DNA of 64,000 nt from positions 124,001-188,000 of the forward strand of contig NZ_NPDS01000007.1 in assembly GCF_002811925.1 (NCBI RefSeq), in the 5' to 3' direction. Positions 1-21,035 of this stretch are shown in pieces. Made by a program: the position numbers and the translations under genes. The first letter of the stretch is position 1. Every line of letters starts with the position of its first letter. Source of the stretch: Leptospira barantonii. GTDB lineage: Bacteria; Spirochaetota; Leptospiria; Leptospirales; Leptospiraceae. A model generated the notes under the pieces. The model was not told the origin of the DNA and made no database searches. It worked only from the letters and a program-made list of their open reading frames with translations.

Positions 1-1127
1 TGTCCCGTGGTTCCACAACCCGAAGCGGTTCTATGATTTTCGATGAATACGATCATTCCCGATTTCGGCGTTCCCGTTACCGGAATCCCTGGAATGCCCG
101 AAGAAATTCCCAAAATTCCCGCGGGCGCACTGCTTGATACCGTATAATCTCTCGTTACATAGATATTCAAAGAGTTCGCGTCTTGAACGGTTGAAGGATT
201 ACTTTTATACAAAGATCCCAAAGAATTCGCGACGTCACCGTAATCGTCCGTGATGTTCGCAATCGTTAAGTAAGAAGCTCCGGCCGCCGCAATACTCGCC
301 GTTACCGTCACATCGATTTTAACCGTACTCTGAGCGTATATATCTTTCAGTGTTTGAATCATAGTCGCCATTCCCGCAGTGGTCGGGGTTGTCACGGCGC
401 CGGGTATGAAGATCAGGTTGATGTTCAATTTTTTTCTGGATTGCCAAACCTTGCTCATACCTGAATTAGAATTTCCGAATACACCATTCGGCTCCGCGCG
501 GAACTTATATTCTTCGCAGGTTTGAACGGTATTGTTCGTTACCCGTTTCGTAATTACGGAAGGGCTTGGGACGCTCGGAAAAATAAAATCGGCGCCGAAC
601 AGGTTGCTGATGAAATTATTATAACCGGAACTCGGAGCATAATATCCCGGAGTCGCGCCCACAGGGAACGCGGTGGTAGTGGATCGATATCCCGCAGACT
701 CGCTTTTTCCGTTGTCTTGAATCAGATTTCCAAAAGAATTTTGCCAAATAGGATAAATAAAACGATTCGGATTGGAAGCGAACGCGTGATTTTGTTCCGT
801 ATACACGATTCCCATCGGATTATTTTTACCAAGACCCGGAAACTGAACTGTTCCGACAAGATAAGCGGTTCCACCGTCTGCGTAAGCGCCGCTTTCGGTT
901 AAGAGCACCTGACTCAATGTGGAATTGGAAACGCTGAAGTTCGGAGCGCTTCCACTGGTCCGAACATTCTCGGCCGCATCGCAATAGTAAAGAGTTTCGT
1001 TGATCGCATAAAGCCCGAACAACAACTGCAGATTTTTAGAAGTGTCGTCGTCTTTTCCTTGCTGGATCGGACAACCCCAAACGAAAGAACATAAGATACA
1101 AATTAGAACTAAAGATCTTCCCAACAT
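1..1127 (-). CDS. large putative lipoprotein, 3' end outside window
   Basis: I read this open frame directly: an ATG at 1127 on the minus strand, then about 375 codons without a stop to the window edge. The N-terminus is a short basic and hydrophobic signal followed by a spirochaete-type lipobox ending FVWGC (Cys19), so a lipid-anchored surface or periplasmic protein is likely. Most of the visible part is rich in Asn, Ser, Thr and Gly. Near the edge it reads LNIYVTRDY, then a Gly/Pro-rich stretch and KSGMIVFIENHR. This order resembles the region just before the zinc site of pappalysin-like (M43) metalloproteases, but the HExxH segment would lie outside the window, so the protease idea is weak. 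It is transcribed away from pyrD. Confidence 0.75.
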   Translation of the reverse strand, partial: MLGRSLVLICILCSFVWGCPIQQGKDDDTSKNLQLLFGLYAINETLYYCDAAENVRTSGSAPNFSVSNSTLSQVLLTESGAYADGGTAYLVGTVQFPGLGKNNPMGIVYTEQNHAFASNPNRFIYPIWQNSFGNLIQDNGKSESAGYRSTTTAFPVGATPGYYAPSSGYNNFISNLFGADFIFPSVPSPSVITKRVTNNTVQTCEEYKFRAEPNGVFGNSNSGMSKVWQSRKKLNINLIFIPGAVTTPTTAGMATMIQTLKDIYAQSTVKIDVTVTASIAAAGASYLTIANITDDYGDVANSLGSLYKSNPSTVQDANSLNIYVTRDYTVSSSAPAGILGISSGIPGIPVTGTPKSGMIVFIENHRTASGCGTTG

Positions 1128-1236
1128 ATTCCCATTTTCCTAAGCAATCATTTAGAAAGCCATAATATTCCAAGGCGACCAGTTCGCTTATCAATCCGAT
1201 TCGAAAGCGAAAAGAATAAAACGGAATGATCGTAAA

Positions 1237-2352
1237 CTATTTAGGATTCAATCCTAAATCTTTTTCTTTTCCAACCAATTCGGATACCGATTTTAGATCT
1301 TGTTTTTTTAGGAACCGATCCAAAAATTCCAGAATTCTCAAAGGTAAAAAAGGACCCTGATAAATATAACCGGTGTAAATTTGAATTAAGTCAGCGCCCG
1401 CGAGAATTTTTTCCAGAGCGGATTTTCCGGAATCGATTCCGCCGACTCCGATGATCGGAATTCTTCCCTTTAAAATTCGATACGCAACCCGAACGAATTC
1501 CGTGGAACGATCTTTGAGAGGTGCGCCGGAAAGCCCGCCTTCCTTTTCCACATTCGGATATCGCTGTAAGGAAGATTTATCGATCGTAGTATTGGTTAAG
1601 ATTACTCCATCCACCTTCAAACTCAAAGATGTTTCGAGTAACGCTTCGAGATCCTTGCTTTCCATGTCCGGAGCAAACTTAACGAACATAGGAATTTTAA
1701 AATTCTCACCTAAACCGTTTCGAATCCCTTGGATCAGAGATACGAAGTTTTCCTGTTTCTGAAAATTTCTCAAACCGGGTGTGTTCGGCGAACTGATATT
1801 GATGACCGTATAATCGGCGTAAGGCGAAAGTGTCTTCAACGTATAAACGTAATCCTCGATCGCCTTTTCTTCGGGAACGATTTTTGTTTTTCCCGCGTTG
1901 ATCCCTCGAATCTTTCCTTTTTTTTGGGAAGAAAGAATTCTTTCAGCCAAGTCGGCACCCGGATTGTTAAAACCCATTCGATTGACCAAGGCTTGATCTT
2001 CGGGATAACGAAACACTCTCGGTTTTGGATTTCCCGGTTGACCTTGTCCGGTGATCGTTCCGACTTCGATATGACCAAAACCCATGCGGGAAAGAAAAGG
2101 ATACAATTCTCCCGTCTTATCAAAACCCGCGCCCATCCCCAAAGGATTTTCGAATTCGATTCCCGCGACTTTCGTTTTCAAACGATCGCTTCGATAAGAA
2201 GTCATCGCTTCGATGATCGATAAAACTCCGGGAACTTTTTGACTGACCCCGAGCAAATTCTTTGCAAGCTCGTGCGCCGTCTCGGGATCGAGAGAAAGAA
2301 AAAATGGTTTTAGAAAAGCGGAATATGCGGTATGTTTCAGAGAAGAAAGCAT
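1237..2352 (-). CDS. pyrD: dihydroorotate dehydrogenase (quinone), class 2
   Basis: Oxidises dihydroorotate to orotate in pyrimidine synthesis and passes electrons to membrane quinone. At 371 residues it has the class 2 length. The N-terminal amphipathic helices (about residues 5-45) that dock on the membrane are present. They are followed by an FMN barrel with NPLGMGAGFDK, NRMGFNNPG, the substrate-loop motif NISSPNTPGLRNFQ near residues 186-199, FVKFAPD, TNTT and the phosphate-binding IGVGGIDSGKSALEKI. The ATG start fits the family. It is followed on the same strand by nothing but the lipoprotein gene and is preceded by an ABC exporter pair 26 bp upstream, possibly one transcript. Family assignment is firm. 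Confidence 0.97.
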   Translation of the reverse strand: MLSSLKHTAYSAFLKPFFLSLDPETAHELAKNLLGVSQKVPGVLSIIEAMTSYRSDRLKTKVAGIEFENPLGMGAGFDKTGELYPFLSRMGFGHIEVGTITGQGQPGNPKPRVFRYPEDQALVNRMGFNNPGADLAERILSSQKKGKIRGINAGKTKIVPEEKAIEDYVYTLKTLSPYADYTVINISSPNTPGLRNFQKQENFVSLIQGIRNGLGENFKIPMFVKFAPDMESKDLEALLETSLSLKVDGVILTNTTIDKSSLQRYPNVEKEGGLSGAPLKDRSTEFVRVAYRILKGRIPIIGVGGIDSGKSALEKILAGADLIQIYTGYIYQGPFLPLRILEFLDRFLKKQDLKSVSELVGKEKDLGLNPK

Positions 2353-2378
2353 CTCTGAAACTATTTAATCCGCACGGA

Positions 2379-3487
<1,109 letters not shown>

Positions 3488-3491
<4 letters not shown>

Positions 3492-4444
3492 TCTTCCAAC
3501 CCTCTACCGGTCATACTGAGAAAGAGATCGTCTAACGTCTTTTTATGACATTCCAACGCGTTTAATTTTTTTCCCGAAGAAGAAATCGTTCTCATCAACT
3601 CGGGTAAATAATCCGCGATCGCTGAAACGTAGATTCTCGCTTCGGACTTTGCGGAATCCCAAAAGAATTTATACATTCCCGATGAAGGAATCCAACTTTC
3701 GGGATTGGAACCGTCTTCCATGGAAAAACGAATGATTTCTCCTCCGTCCGTTCTTTCGAGAAGTTCGGAAAGAGTTCCTTGATCTAAAATTCTTCCCTTA
3801 TCCATGATGATGATTCTTTCACAAAGAGTTTCGGCCTCTTCCATATAATGCGTGGTGAGAATCATAGTAGTTTTATTTTGTCTGAGACGATCTAAAATTT
3901 TCCAAACGTCCCTTCTTGCGCCCGGATCCAAACCCGTGGTCGGTTCGTCCAAAAAAAGTATTTCAGGATAATTTAATATAGAAACGCCGAGCGCGAGCCT
4001 TTGTCTTTGACCGCCGGAAAGATTTCCCACGTATGTTTTTTGTTTTTCTTCAAGATTGATCAGCTCGAGAATTTCGTTCAATCTTTCCTTTTTACTTTTA
4101 TAAAACGTTCCGAAAAGATCCAAAGTTTCCTGAACCGTAATTCGATCCATGAATCGCGTTTCCTGCAGAGCCAATCCGATCTTGGAACGCAAATACGTTT
4201 CGTTTTGTTTCCAGGTCGTTCCTAAAATCGAAATGGAACCCTCGTTCGGCGTTTGAATTCCTTCCAACATTTCGATCAGAGTGGTTTTACCGGCTCCGTT
4301 CGGCCCGAGTAAGGCGACAAATTCTCCCTTTTGTATCTGAAGACTGAGATCGTTTACGGCGACCGTATTCTTAAAACGTTTGAGTACGTTTCTGACGTCG
4401 ATCACGGAATCTTCGGGTTTTAACGAATGGTTGTTTTGGTTCAA
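3488..4444 (-). CDS. ABC exporter ATP-binding protein
   Basis: Cytoplasmic ATPase that drives the permease encoded directly downstream. The nucleotide-binding domain (about residues 10-235) shows Walker A GPNGAGKT, the signature LSGGQRQR, Walker B ILFLDEPTTGLDPGARR and the switch His in TTHYMEEAE. The remaining ~80 residues form the C-terminal domain common in DrrA/NodI-type exporters. The 318-residue length is usual. It overlaps the permease start by 4 bp. It is most similar in layout to multidrug and antibiotic-type ABC-2 exporters, but no substrate can be named. Confidence 0.93.
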
Positions 4445-4510
4445 GAGAATTCCTCGATCACTACATTCTAAATTTTAAATTCGATTTGAGAACGGAAAAG
4501 TTCCGCAAGT

Positions 4511-5242
4511 TTATTTATCTTTTACGATTTTGTAAATTAAGGACGGAAAAAGTCGAAGCGCAACTCCGAGATATTTTACGAATCCGATTCCGATATATTC
4601 GCGATCTTTTTCAAGCGCGGCTATGAATTCGTCCGCCAAAGCGGCAGTAGTCAACTTATTCTTTCCTCGTCCTGCGGTCATCGGAGTATCCACTTGAGGA
4701 GGAAGCATTTCGATCACCTTTACGTTCGTTCCTTCGAGTTGATAACGAAGCGCTTCCGTAAACATGTGAAGCCCCGCCTTTGTTCCACAATAAAGTGGAG
4801 CCGATCGTTTCGGAACCAATGCCAAACCCGATGTCACGTTGACGACGGCGGAATTCGAATTCGATTTTAAAACCGGAATCAAAATGGAAATCAGACGAAT
4901 CGGAATCGTTAAGTTTGTTTGGATTTCCTTTTCGATCGCCTCGGTTTGATCCGGGTCCTTTGAGAAATCCGGATTGAATTGAATTCCCGCGTTGTTGATC
5001 AAAATGTTAAGCGAAGAATATTTTTTTCGTACGAGAGAAATCAACTTATCAAAGTCGGCGGGTTTTGTAAGATCGCAACGAACGGTTTCGATTCCGGGAA
5101 CGGAAGACAAACGCGAAAGGGATTCTTTATTTCTTCCCAATGCGATGACCGTGTTTCCCAGACCCGCGAATCTTTTTGCAAGTTCCAAACCGATTCCAGA
5201 AGTTGCGCCCGTAATTAAAATCGTATTTCCGGAAAGTTTCAT
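4511..5242 (-). CDS. short-chain dehydrogenase/reductase, DltE-like
   Basis: NAD(P)-dependent classical SDR of about 243 residues. The Rossmann cofactor motif TGATSGIG lies near the N-terminus, NNAG in the middle, and the catalytic Tyr-x3-Lys is YCGTK with the Ser in VTSGLAL. The frame is open upstream to a TTG at 5266, but I start at the ATG at 5242 because it puts the first beta strand (MKLSGNTILITG) in the family position and has GAAG upstream. It resembles the DltE/YusZ group. The substrate is unknown. It lies 59 bp after the kinase-like gene on the same strand and may share its transcript. Confidence 0.88.
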   Translation of the reverse strand: MKLSGNTILITGATSGIGLELAKRFAGLGNTVIALGRNKESLSRLSSVPGIETVRCDLTKPADFDKLISLVRKKYSSLNILINNAGIQFNPDFSKDPDQTEAIEKEIQTNLTIPIRLISILIPVLKSNSNSAVVNVTSGLALVPKRSAPLYCGTKAGLHMFTEALRYQLEGTNVKVIEMLPPQVDTPMTAGRGKNKLTTAALADEFIAALEKDREYIGIGFVKYLGVALRLFPSLIYKIVKDK

Positions 5243-5301
5243 GATCCGCTTATCTTCTTTGTACAAACGGATCGATCAAGCAATTCGCGAATTAAGGAGA
5301 A

Positions 5302-6195
5302 TTAACTTTTACCGTAATAACGTAGGATTTGTCTGAGCGAAGAAAGATAAGAAGGACCGAATAGATTGATGTGAACCAAAACGGGATACATCTGCCAAAA
5401 AGGAATTCGATCCTTAAGATGTTCGGGATCGTCGATGCCGCTGGAAGAAAGAATTTGTTGCATCTCTTCCAAATTTAAAGAACTTCCGAATAGATTCAAC
5501 ATCGCGAGATCCTGTTCGGGATGCGAGAATGAAATCGAAGGATCAATGAGATAGGAATGTCCGTTTTTTCCGGTGAGAATATTTCCGGACCAAAGATCTC
5601 CGTGGATCAATCTCGGTCTGCTTTGATCGAGGGACCATTCTTCCGTAAACTTTTGAAAAACTTCCCGTACGTTGTCCACGTCCTTAGCGGTAATCAATCC
5701 TCTTGAAAGGGCCATGTCTAATTGAATTGTTAAACGAGTTTCCCAAAAGAATTCGCTAAAACTGGAATGCCAACGGTTCTTTTGTGGAAGAGTTCCAATG
5801 AAATTATTTCTTTTCCAGCCCCAGGAATTCGAATCCTTTCGATAGAGAAGTTTCAGACTTCGGATTAAATCTTCGCGCGCCCCGGAGGTAGTGGCACCGG
5901 ATTCGATATAATCCATTACTAAAAGCCAAGAAACTCCTGCCTGAACGATCCCGTAACATTCGGGAACACGAACGCCGATTCGAAAGAGTTGCTCTAAGGA
6001 TTCTTTTTCGGTTTCGGCCATCTCCTTGTTTGCGATGACCTTAACGGCAAAAGTATGATGAGGAACGGTTGCGAGATAGATTTCGTTTAAACTGGAAGAA
6101 TGAAAACGTACTTTGGGTCTGGACCCGGAATTGAGGATTCCAAGTCTTTCCAAACCGTCGCAGATCGCCTCTTCTAAACCCGCTTTGATGACCAC
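5302..6195 (-). CDS. fructosamine/ketosamine-3-kinase family protein
   Basis: Predicted small-molecule kinase of the fructosamine-kinase branch of the aminoglycoside phosphotransferase fold. These enzymes phosphorylate ketosamines on glycated proteins or small amines for removal. The phosphate-transfer motif IHGDLWSGNIL and the metal-binding segment YLIDPSISFSHPEQDLAM are clear, and AVKVIANKE carries the likely nucleotide-binding Lys. At 297 residues it has the normal length. The start is GTG at 6195: a strong GGGAGG lies about ten bases upstream and no ATG is available nearby. It is divergent from the GH18-like gene across 111 bp. Confidence 0.88.
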   Translation of the reverse strand: MVIKAGLEEAICDGLERLGILNSGSRPKVRFHSSSLNEIYLATVPHHTFAVKVIANKEMAETEKESLEQLFRIGVRVPECYGIVQAGVSWLLVMDYIESGATTSGAREDLIRSLKLLYRKDSNSWGWKRNNFIGTLPQKNRWHSSFSEFFWETRLTIQLDMALSRGLITAKDVDNVREVFQKFTEEWSLDQSRPRLIHGDLWSGNILTGKNGHSYLIDPSISFSHPEQDLAMLNLFGSSLNLEEMQQILSSSGIDDPEHLKDRIPFWQMYPVLVHINLFGPSYLSSLRQILRYYGKS

Positions 6196-6306
6196 AAATT
6201 CGCTTCCTCCCGGATGGTTCCGGTTCTTTTCATCTGATTAGAAAATCGGTCTGAAAGGTTCCCGGATTGATTGAAATTTATGAAATCCTTTTATAATCCG
6301 TAAGAC

Positions 6307-7236
6307 GTGAACATCTTAAGAATTATTACCATACTATCGTTGTTTGTCGGACACACACTTTGGGCAACGGAACAAACGTTACATTGGAATTACGCGCTCT
6401 TCGCTTCTCTTGAAAAAGGATCTTACTCTGATTGGGCGGATGTTTGTTCAAAATCCCACACGATCAGCTATACCGGGAATATCATATTATCAGATGGCAA
6501 TTTCAAATCTTCTTCCTTGCCCAAACAATTCTCGGATATAAGCAAGAATTATAAAACTCGATTGATTCCGTTGATCACCGCGGCGCGTAAAAGCGGTTCT
6601 GGCTTTCTCAAATCGGATCAAACGATGGAAAACGCGATTCGAGAACTTTCAAATTATTTAATACGAAATCCCGAGATTTCAGGTTTGCATTTGGATATCG
6701 AATTTCTTTCTCCATCCGAAATTCCGAATTTTAGAAAATTCTTAAGATCGTTAAAAGTGAAAATACCAAAAGACAGGGTTCTTACGATTGCGATCTTTCC
6801 CCAATTGGACTTTCCAAATCGAAATTCGGTCGTTCATACGGATCTTTTGAATGAAGAAACAATCGACGAGTTCGTACTGATGAGCTACGATTTCCATTCT
6901 CCCCAAACATCTCCGGGTCCGGTGACTTCCTTTTCTTTGACAAAAAAGAATTTAGAATTCTTATCCGAACGAATCCCGGGTTCCAAACTCTGGCTCGGGC
7001 TTCCCTTATACGGTTACTTTTGGAATCAAAAGGGTAAGACCCGAATTCTCACTCAAAAAGATCTACGAAAGTTCGGCGAAAATTTCAAAATCGTCGCGGA
7101 TCAGGACGGTTTCAGCGTTCTCAAAAATGAAACGGGAATCGGGTTTATTTCGGATCGAGAAACATTAGAAAAATATAATAAATTCGTTCAAACATATCGT
7201 CTGAAAGGAACCGCCTATTGGAGAATCGGGTTTTAA
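6307..7236 (+). CDS. exported glycosyl hydrolase family 18-like protein
   Basis: Starts at GTG 6307. The first ~20 residues are a cleavable signal (LSLFVGHTLWA). The body has the order of a GH18 barrel. SGLHLDIEF near residue 135 holds the DxE pair of the DxxDxDxE catalytic motif, although the first two acidic positions are Ser and His. LMSYDFHSP matches the strand-6 MxYD motif, and KLWLGLPLYGYFW and the late GTAYWRIGF follow. A role in cleaving or binding a beta-1,4-linked amino sugar polymer such as peptidoglycan (compare the YdhD/SleL type) is plausible. Reduced acidic residues leave activity uncertain. No LysM domain is present. Confidence 0.72.
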   Translation: MNILRIITILSLFVGHTLWATEQTLHWNYALFASLEKGSYSDWADVCSKSHTISYTGNIILSDGNFKSSSLPKQFSDISKNYKTRLIPLITAARKSGSGFLKSDQTMENAIRELSNYLIRNPEISGLHLDIEFLSPSEIPNFRKFLRSLKVKIPKDRVLTIAIFPQLDFPNRNSVVHTDLLNEETIDEFVLMSYDFHSPQTSPGPVTSFSLTKKNLEFLSERIPGSKLWLGLPLYGYFWNQKGKTRILTQKDLRKFGENFKIVADQDGFSVLKNETGIGFISDRETLEKYNKFVQTYRLKGTAYWRIGF

Positions 7237-7336
7237 TCGTTTCGGATTTTTGATTCGGAACCAATATTCAATTTTACATTTCCTTTCTCCCCTTTAAACT
7301 TGGAGTCAGGTTTCGTTCTTTTCAAAGAGGTTTTTT

Positions 7337-8752
7337 GTGCAGGAAGTTCATCGATATTTGGATCAATATTTGGAGGAGAATATTCTCCAATCGGAAACCA
7401 TTCACAGGATGAAACATGTCATTCATGAATTCAGCAGTCGCGCTCCTAAGGTCCTCGTTACAAAATGTATCGACGGCCGCGTTCACGGAAGCAAGCTGAA
7501 AGGTTATCCGGTCACTACGATTCGTTTCGGTAGAACCGATGGCAATATCGTTTCCACAAATCTAAACAACTTCTGGTTCTGGAATCGGATCGATCGATTG
7601 ATCAACGACGCGATCTGCAATACTCCGAACACTCCCGCTCTTTTTATCGCTTACATGCACAGATCCGATCTTCCCGGACTCGGTTGTGCGGCTCATAACC
7701 ACGATGATATCGCCGCGAGAAAAGCGATCCGAGAACAAACACAGGCAGTTCGAAAAATTTTCCGCAAAGATAGACTCTATGTCTTGGAAGGAATTACAAA
7801 CACGGATACGATGGCGGAAACTTTGATCTTCGAAGACGGAAACAGTTTGGATACGACCGAGATCATTCGCGACTTCGGTTTCGAACATTCTTCCGATATT
7901 TTCCACCGCGCATTTTTGAAATATCCGATCAAAGATCCTGCAACTGCAAGATACGTAGGTTTTAAAACTCCGGAAGAATTGTTTGCCGAACCGGAACTTC
8001 TTTTTTACAACGACTTTCAAACCGCGCTTTGTATGAAATCCTATCTCATCCGAGAAGTGACTTCCATCGTCGTTTCGGACGACTTCGCTTCTCAAAAGTT
8101 GATTCAACCGGATCTTTTCAACGCGTTGATTCAAAAACTTTTTGCGGTTAAGGATCTTCCTCCTCTTTTAATTCCCGCGCTTTTGTATCAATCCATTTGG
8201 AATATCGCTTATTCTTTATATCACGGACGTAAATTAAGTTTTCTGAATGAAGTCGAGAAATGGAAAATTTTAGATCACGCGGAAGAATTGATCTGTTACG
8301 GAGACGGTTTCGAACTTCTTCAGAGAAACAAAGCGATTCTCGTTAAAACGGGAAGAGGAAACGATACGGACGCTTTGAACGTGGCTCGCAAAGTATTGGA
8401 GAAAAATCGTTCGAAACAATCCGAGATCGGCCCGATTCTTGTTCACCTCAACGTTGAAATTTCGGGAGAACTTTCCTCTTGGGAGGACATCAACGAAAAC
8501 ATCGCTTCCAAAACGAACACTCTTCTTAGAAACTTAGAGGAAGTTTTTCACGACGTGGAAACGGTCGTGTTGACCACTTATTCTTACAGAGATCAAAAAC
8601 GTTTTTATCCGATTCACACCAAAAAAGACAAACGGATCACCTACCCGGTCGATCTTTTAAACGGAATCAATTCGGAGACTTTGTTTTCGAGTATGGGTTT
8701 AAAATCGAGGGAAGCGCTTTATGCGACGGAGAGGATGGGGAAATTCATTTAA
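7337..8752 (+). CDS. protein with a beta-carbonic-anhydrase-type zinc site (CsoSCA-like)
   Basis: 471 residues, soluble, no signal peptide; GTG start preceded by AGAGG. The motif KCIDGR gives Cys44, Asp46 and Arg48, the Cys ligand plus Asp-Arg dyad of beta-carbonic anhydrases. The next expected ligands are His108 in AYMHRSD and Cys117 in GLGCAAHNHDD. Spacing (64, then 9 residues) is far from canonical beta enzymes (HxxC) but close to that recalled for carboxysomal CsoSCA (Cys173, His242, Cys253). I see no carboxysome genes here. It converges with the metal-free Hyf-like operon, leaving 67 bp between stops, and lies near an SbtA transporter. CO2 hydration is therefore a fair inference. A different zinc enzyme sharing the fold remains possible. 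Confidence 0.6.
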   Translation: MQEVHRYLDQYLEENILQSETIHRMKHVIHEFSSRAPKVLVTKCIDGRVHGSKLKGYPVTTIRFGRTDGNIVSTNLNNFWFWNRIDRLINDAICNTPNTPALFIAYMHRSDLPGLGCAAHNHDDIAARKAIREQTQAVRKIFRKDRLYVLEGITNTDTMAETLIFEDGNSLDTTEIIRDFGFEHSSDIFHRAFLKYPIKDPATARYVGFKTPEELFAEPELLFYNDFQTALCMKSYLIREVTSIVVSDDFASQKLIQPDLFNALIQKLFAVKDLPPLLIPALLYQSIWNIAYSLYHGRKLSFLNEVEKWKILDHAEELICYGDGFELLQRNKAILVKTGRGNDTDALNVARKVLEKNRSKQSEIGPILVHLNVEISGELSSWEDINENIASKTNTLLRNLEEVFHDVETVVLTTYSYRDQKRFYPIHTKKDKRITYPVDLLNGINSETLFSSMGLKSREALYATERMGKFI

Positions 8753-8779
8753 ACCCGAACGGCCGAAACTTTTTAAGGC

Positions 8780-8798
8780 CCGGCACATTCCGGTTTTT
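8780..8798 (+). terminator. weak terminator-like hairpin after the carbonic-anhydrase-like gene
   Basis: CCGG, six-base loop, CCGG, then five T. The stem is only four pairs, so termination is doubtful. It lies between two convergent genes. Confidence 0.3.
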
Positions 8799-8819
8799 GA
8801 ATTTTAGAGAATTCTTATG

Positions 8820-12872
<4,053 letters not shown>

Positions 12873-12877
12873 AAAAT

Positions 12878-15464
<2,587 letters not shown>

Positions 15465-15486
15465 CGGCTTATTAAGCCTCCTTTTT

Positions 15487-17433
<1,947 letters not shown>

Positions 17434-17482
17434 TTGATTTAACCTTCGTTTTTATTTCAGTAAATAAGATCTTACGCTTCGA

Positions 17483-17515
17483 TACGAAAACCCTCTTTCT
17501 AAGAGGGCCTTCGTA
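17483..17515 (-). promoter_or_regulatory. stem-loop in the leader of the porin-Hyf operon
   Basis: TACGAA and CCCTCTT pair with AAGAGGG and TTCGTA around a three-base loop, with a two-base internal loop on each side: 13 pairs in all. No T-run follows on either strand, so it is not a standard terminator. It lies 50 bp upstream of the porin start and may act in mRNA processing or translation control between sbtA and the porin. Confidence 0.6.
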
Positions 17516-17536
17516 CGAAATTATTGAATGCTAAAG

Positions 17537-17595
17537 TATGGATCGGTTCTCGACGGTTTTCCATACAAAAATAGGGAGAATCGTCGAGAAAACCG
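17537..17595 (-). promoter_or_regulatory. interleaved inverted repeats between sbtA and porin genes
   Basis: Two inverted repeats interlock: GTATGG (17537-17542) with CCATAC (17561-17566), and CGGTTCTCGACG (17544-17555) with CGTCGAGAAAACCG (17582-17595, two-base bulge). A third pairing, CGGTTTTC (17554-17561) with GAAAACCG (17588-17595), competes with the second. The arrangement allows a pseudoknot or switching RNA. It begins 12 bp after the sbtA stop codon. Function is unknown. Confidence 0.45.
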
Positions 17596-17606
17596 AAATC
17601 TTCTCC

Positions 17607-18575
<969 letters not shown>

Positions 18576-19271
18576 AGTCAGCTAACTCCATGATTTAAGA
18601 TTCCGAAACCCGATTTAAGAGTTCAAACTGAGCCGCGGTAATCTCTATTTACAAGGGAAGGAAAAGAAATTGAAACCTACTCTCTACAATCCCCTACTGA
18701 AGGAATAGACTTTCCAGGATTATAAAATTGGACAATCACTTTTTGAAAAATCGGAATTCTTAGAAATTTTTAGCAAACCGTATCAATTCTCTCAAGGGAC
18801 ATAAAAAGAATCTTAAAAGTAAGCCTAAGGACATACAACGTATGCCTATCGAATAACGCATTCTTGCTTAAAATGGAATTCAAATCGCCAATTTATGAAA
18901 GAATTGCCCGAGATTTATACCGATTCTTCGCAAAAAAGAAAGTCTTTTTCACGTGGGAAGAATTTCCAAAAAACTGTCTAACTTTATAAAATTGGAAAGT
19001 AGAAGCGGTTCGCATTTTAAGATATGAAAATTCATGTTTAAAAATGAAGAATTTTCTTTTTTAGAAACGAATTTTAAAAAAGTACTGGTGCAAACTTCAT
19101 TTTCCGGGAAAAATCCATCCTAAAAATATCGAGGGCGAGATAAGAAAAAAGAAATCGAAGCAGTCCGGTTTTCCGGGGAAAAAAATAAAAACTCAATTTG
19201 CTTCAGAAACGGTTTTAAAAACGATGATATCTCCTTCGGTAAATATAGCGAAACAAGGACTCGGAAACGGA
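18576..19271. promoter_or_regulatory. AT-rich divergent intergenic region, sbtA / 7TM-AraC regulator
   Basis: About 700 bp with no convincing gene. A 13-base direct repeat, TTATAAAATTGGA, occurs at 18720-18732 and 18984-18996, each copy preceded by TTTCCA, so TCCA...TGGA half-sites are present. A small CCGG-TTTT-CCGG hairpin is at about 19165-19176. The length, AT bias and repeats suit promoters for both divergent genes and binding of a regulator, possibly the adjacent AraC-type protein. I could not assign -35/-10 boxes with confidence. Confidence 0.5.
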
Positions 19272-20903
<1,632 letters not shown>

Positions 20904-21035
20904 ATTCTCAAATTGATTTGAATTTATCCGGCTTTGGAAATAAAATATTCTCCAATGTGGAAATTTCCGATTTTTTGACGGTTGTTTCTATCAGATTCGA
21001 TACAACGATCAATACTGTTACATTAGGAAATTCAA

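Noticed and set aside
522..902. Plus-strand open frame inside the first lipoprotein gene
   Set aside because: It is antisense to a longer frame with a signal peptide and has no ribosome-binding site or family.
1..1127. Firm call of an M43 metalloprotease
   Set aside because: The HExxH motif, if any, is outside the window; only a loose pattern is visible.
7337..8752. Calling the zinc protein DabA
   Set aside because: Length (471) and ligand spacing differ from DabA, which is much longer with a wider gap to the His; CsoSCA-like is the better fit.
19162..19180. CCGG-TTTT-CCGG hairpin as terminator
   Set aside because: Stem too short and no T-run in the direction of either gene.
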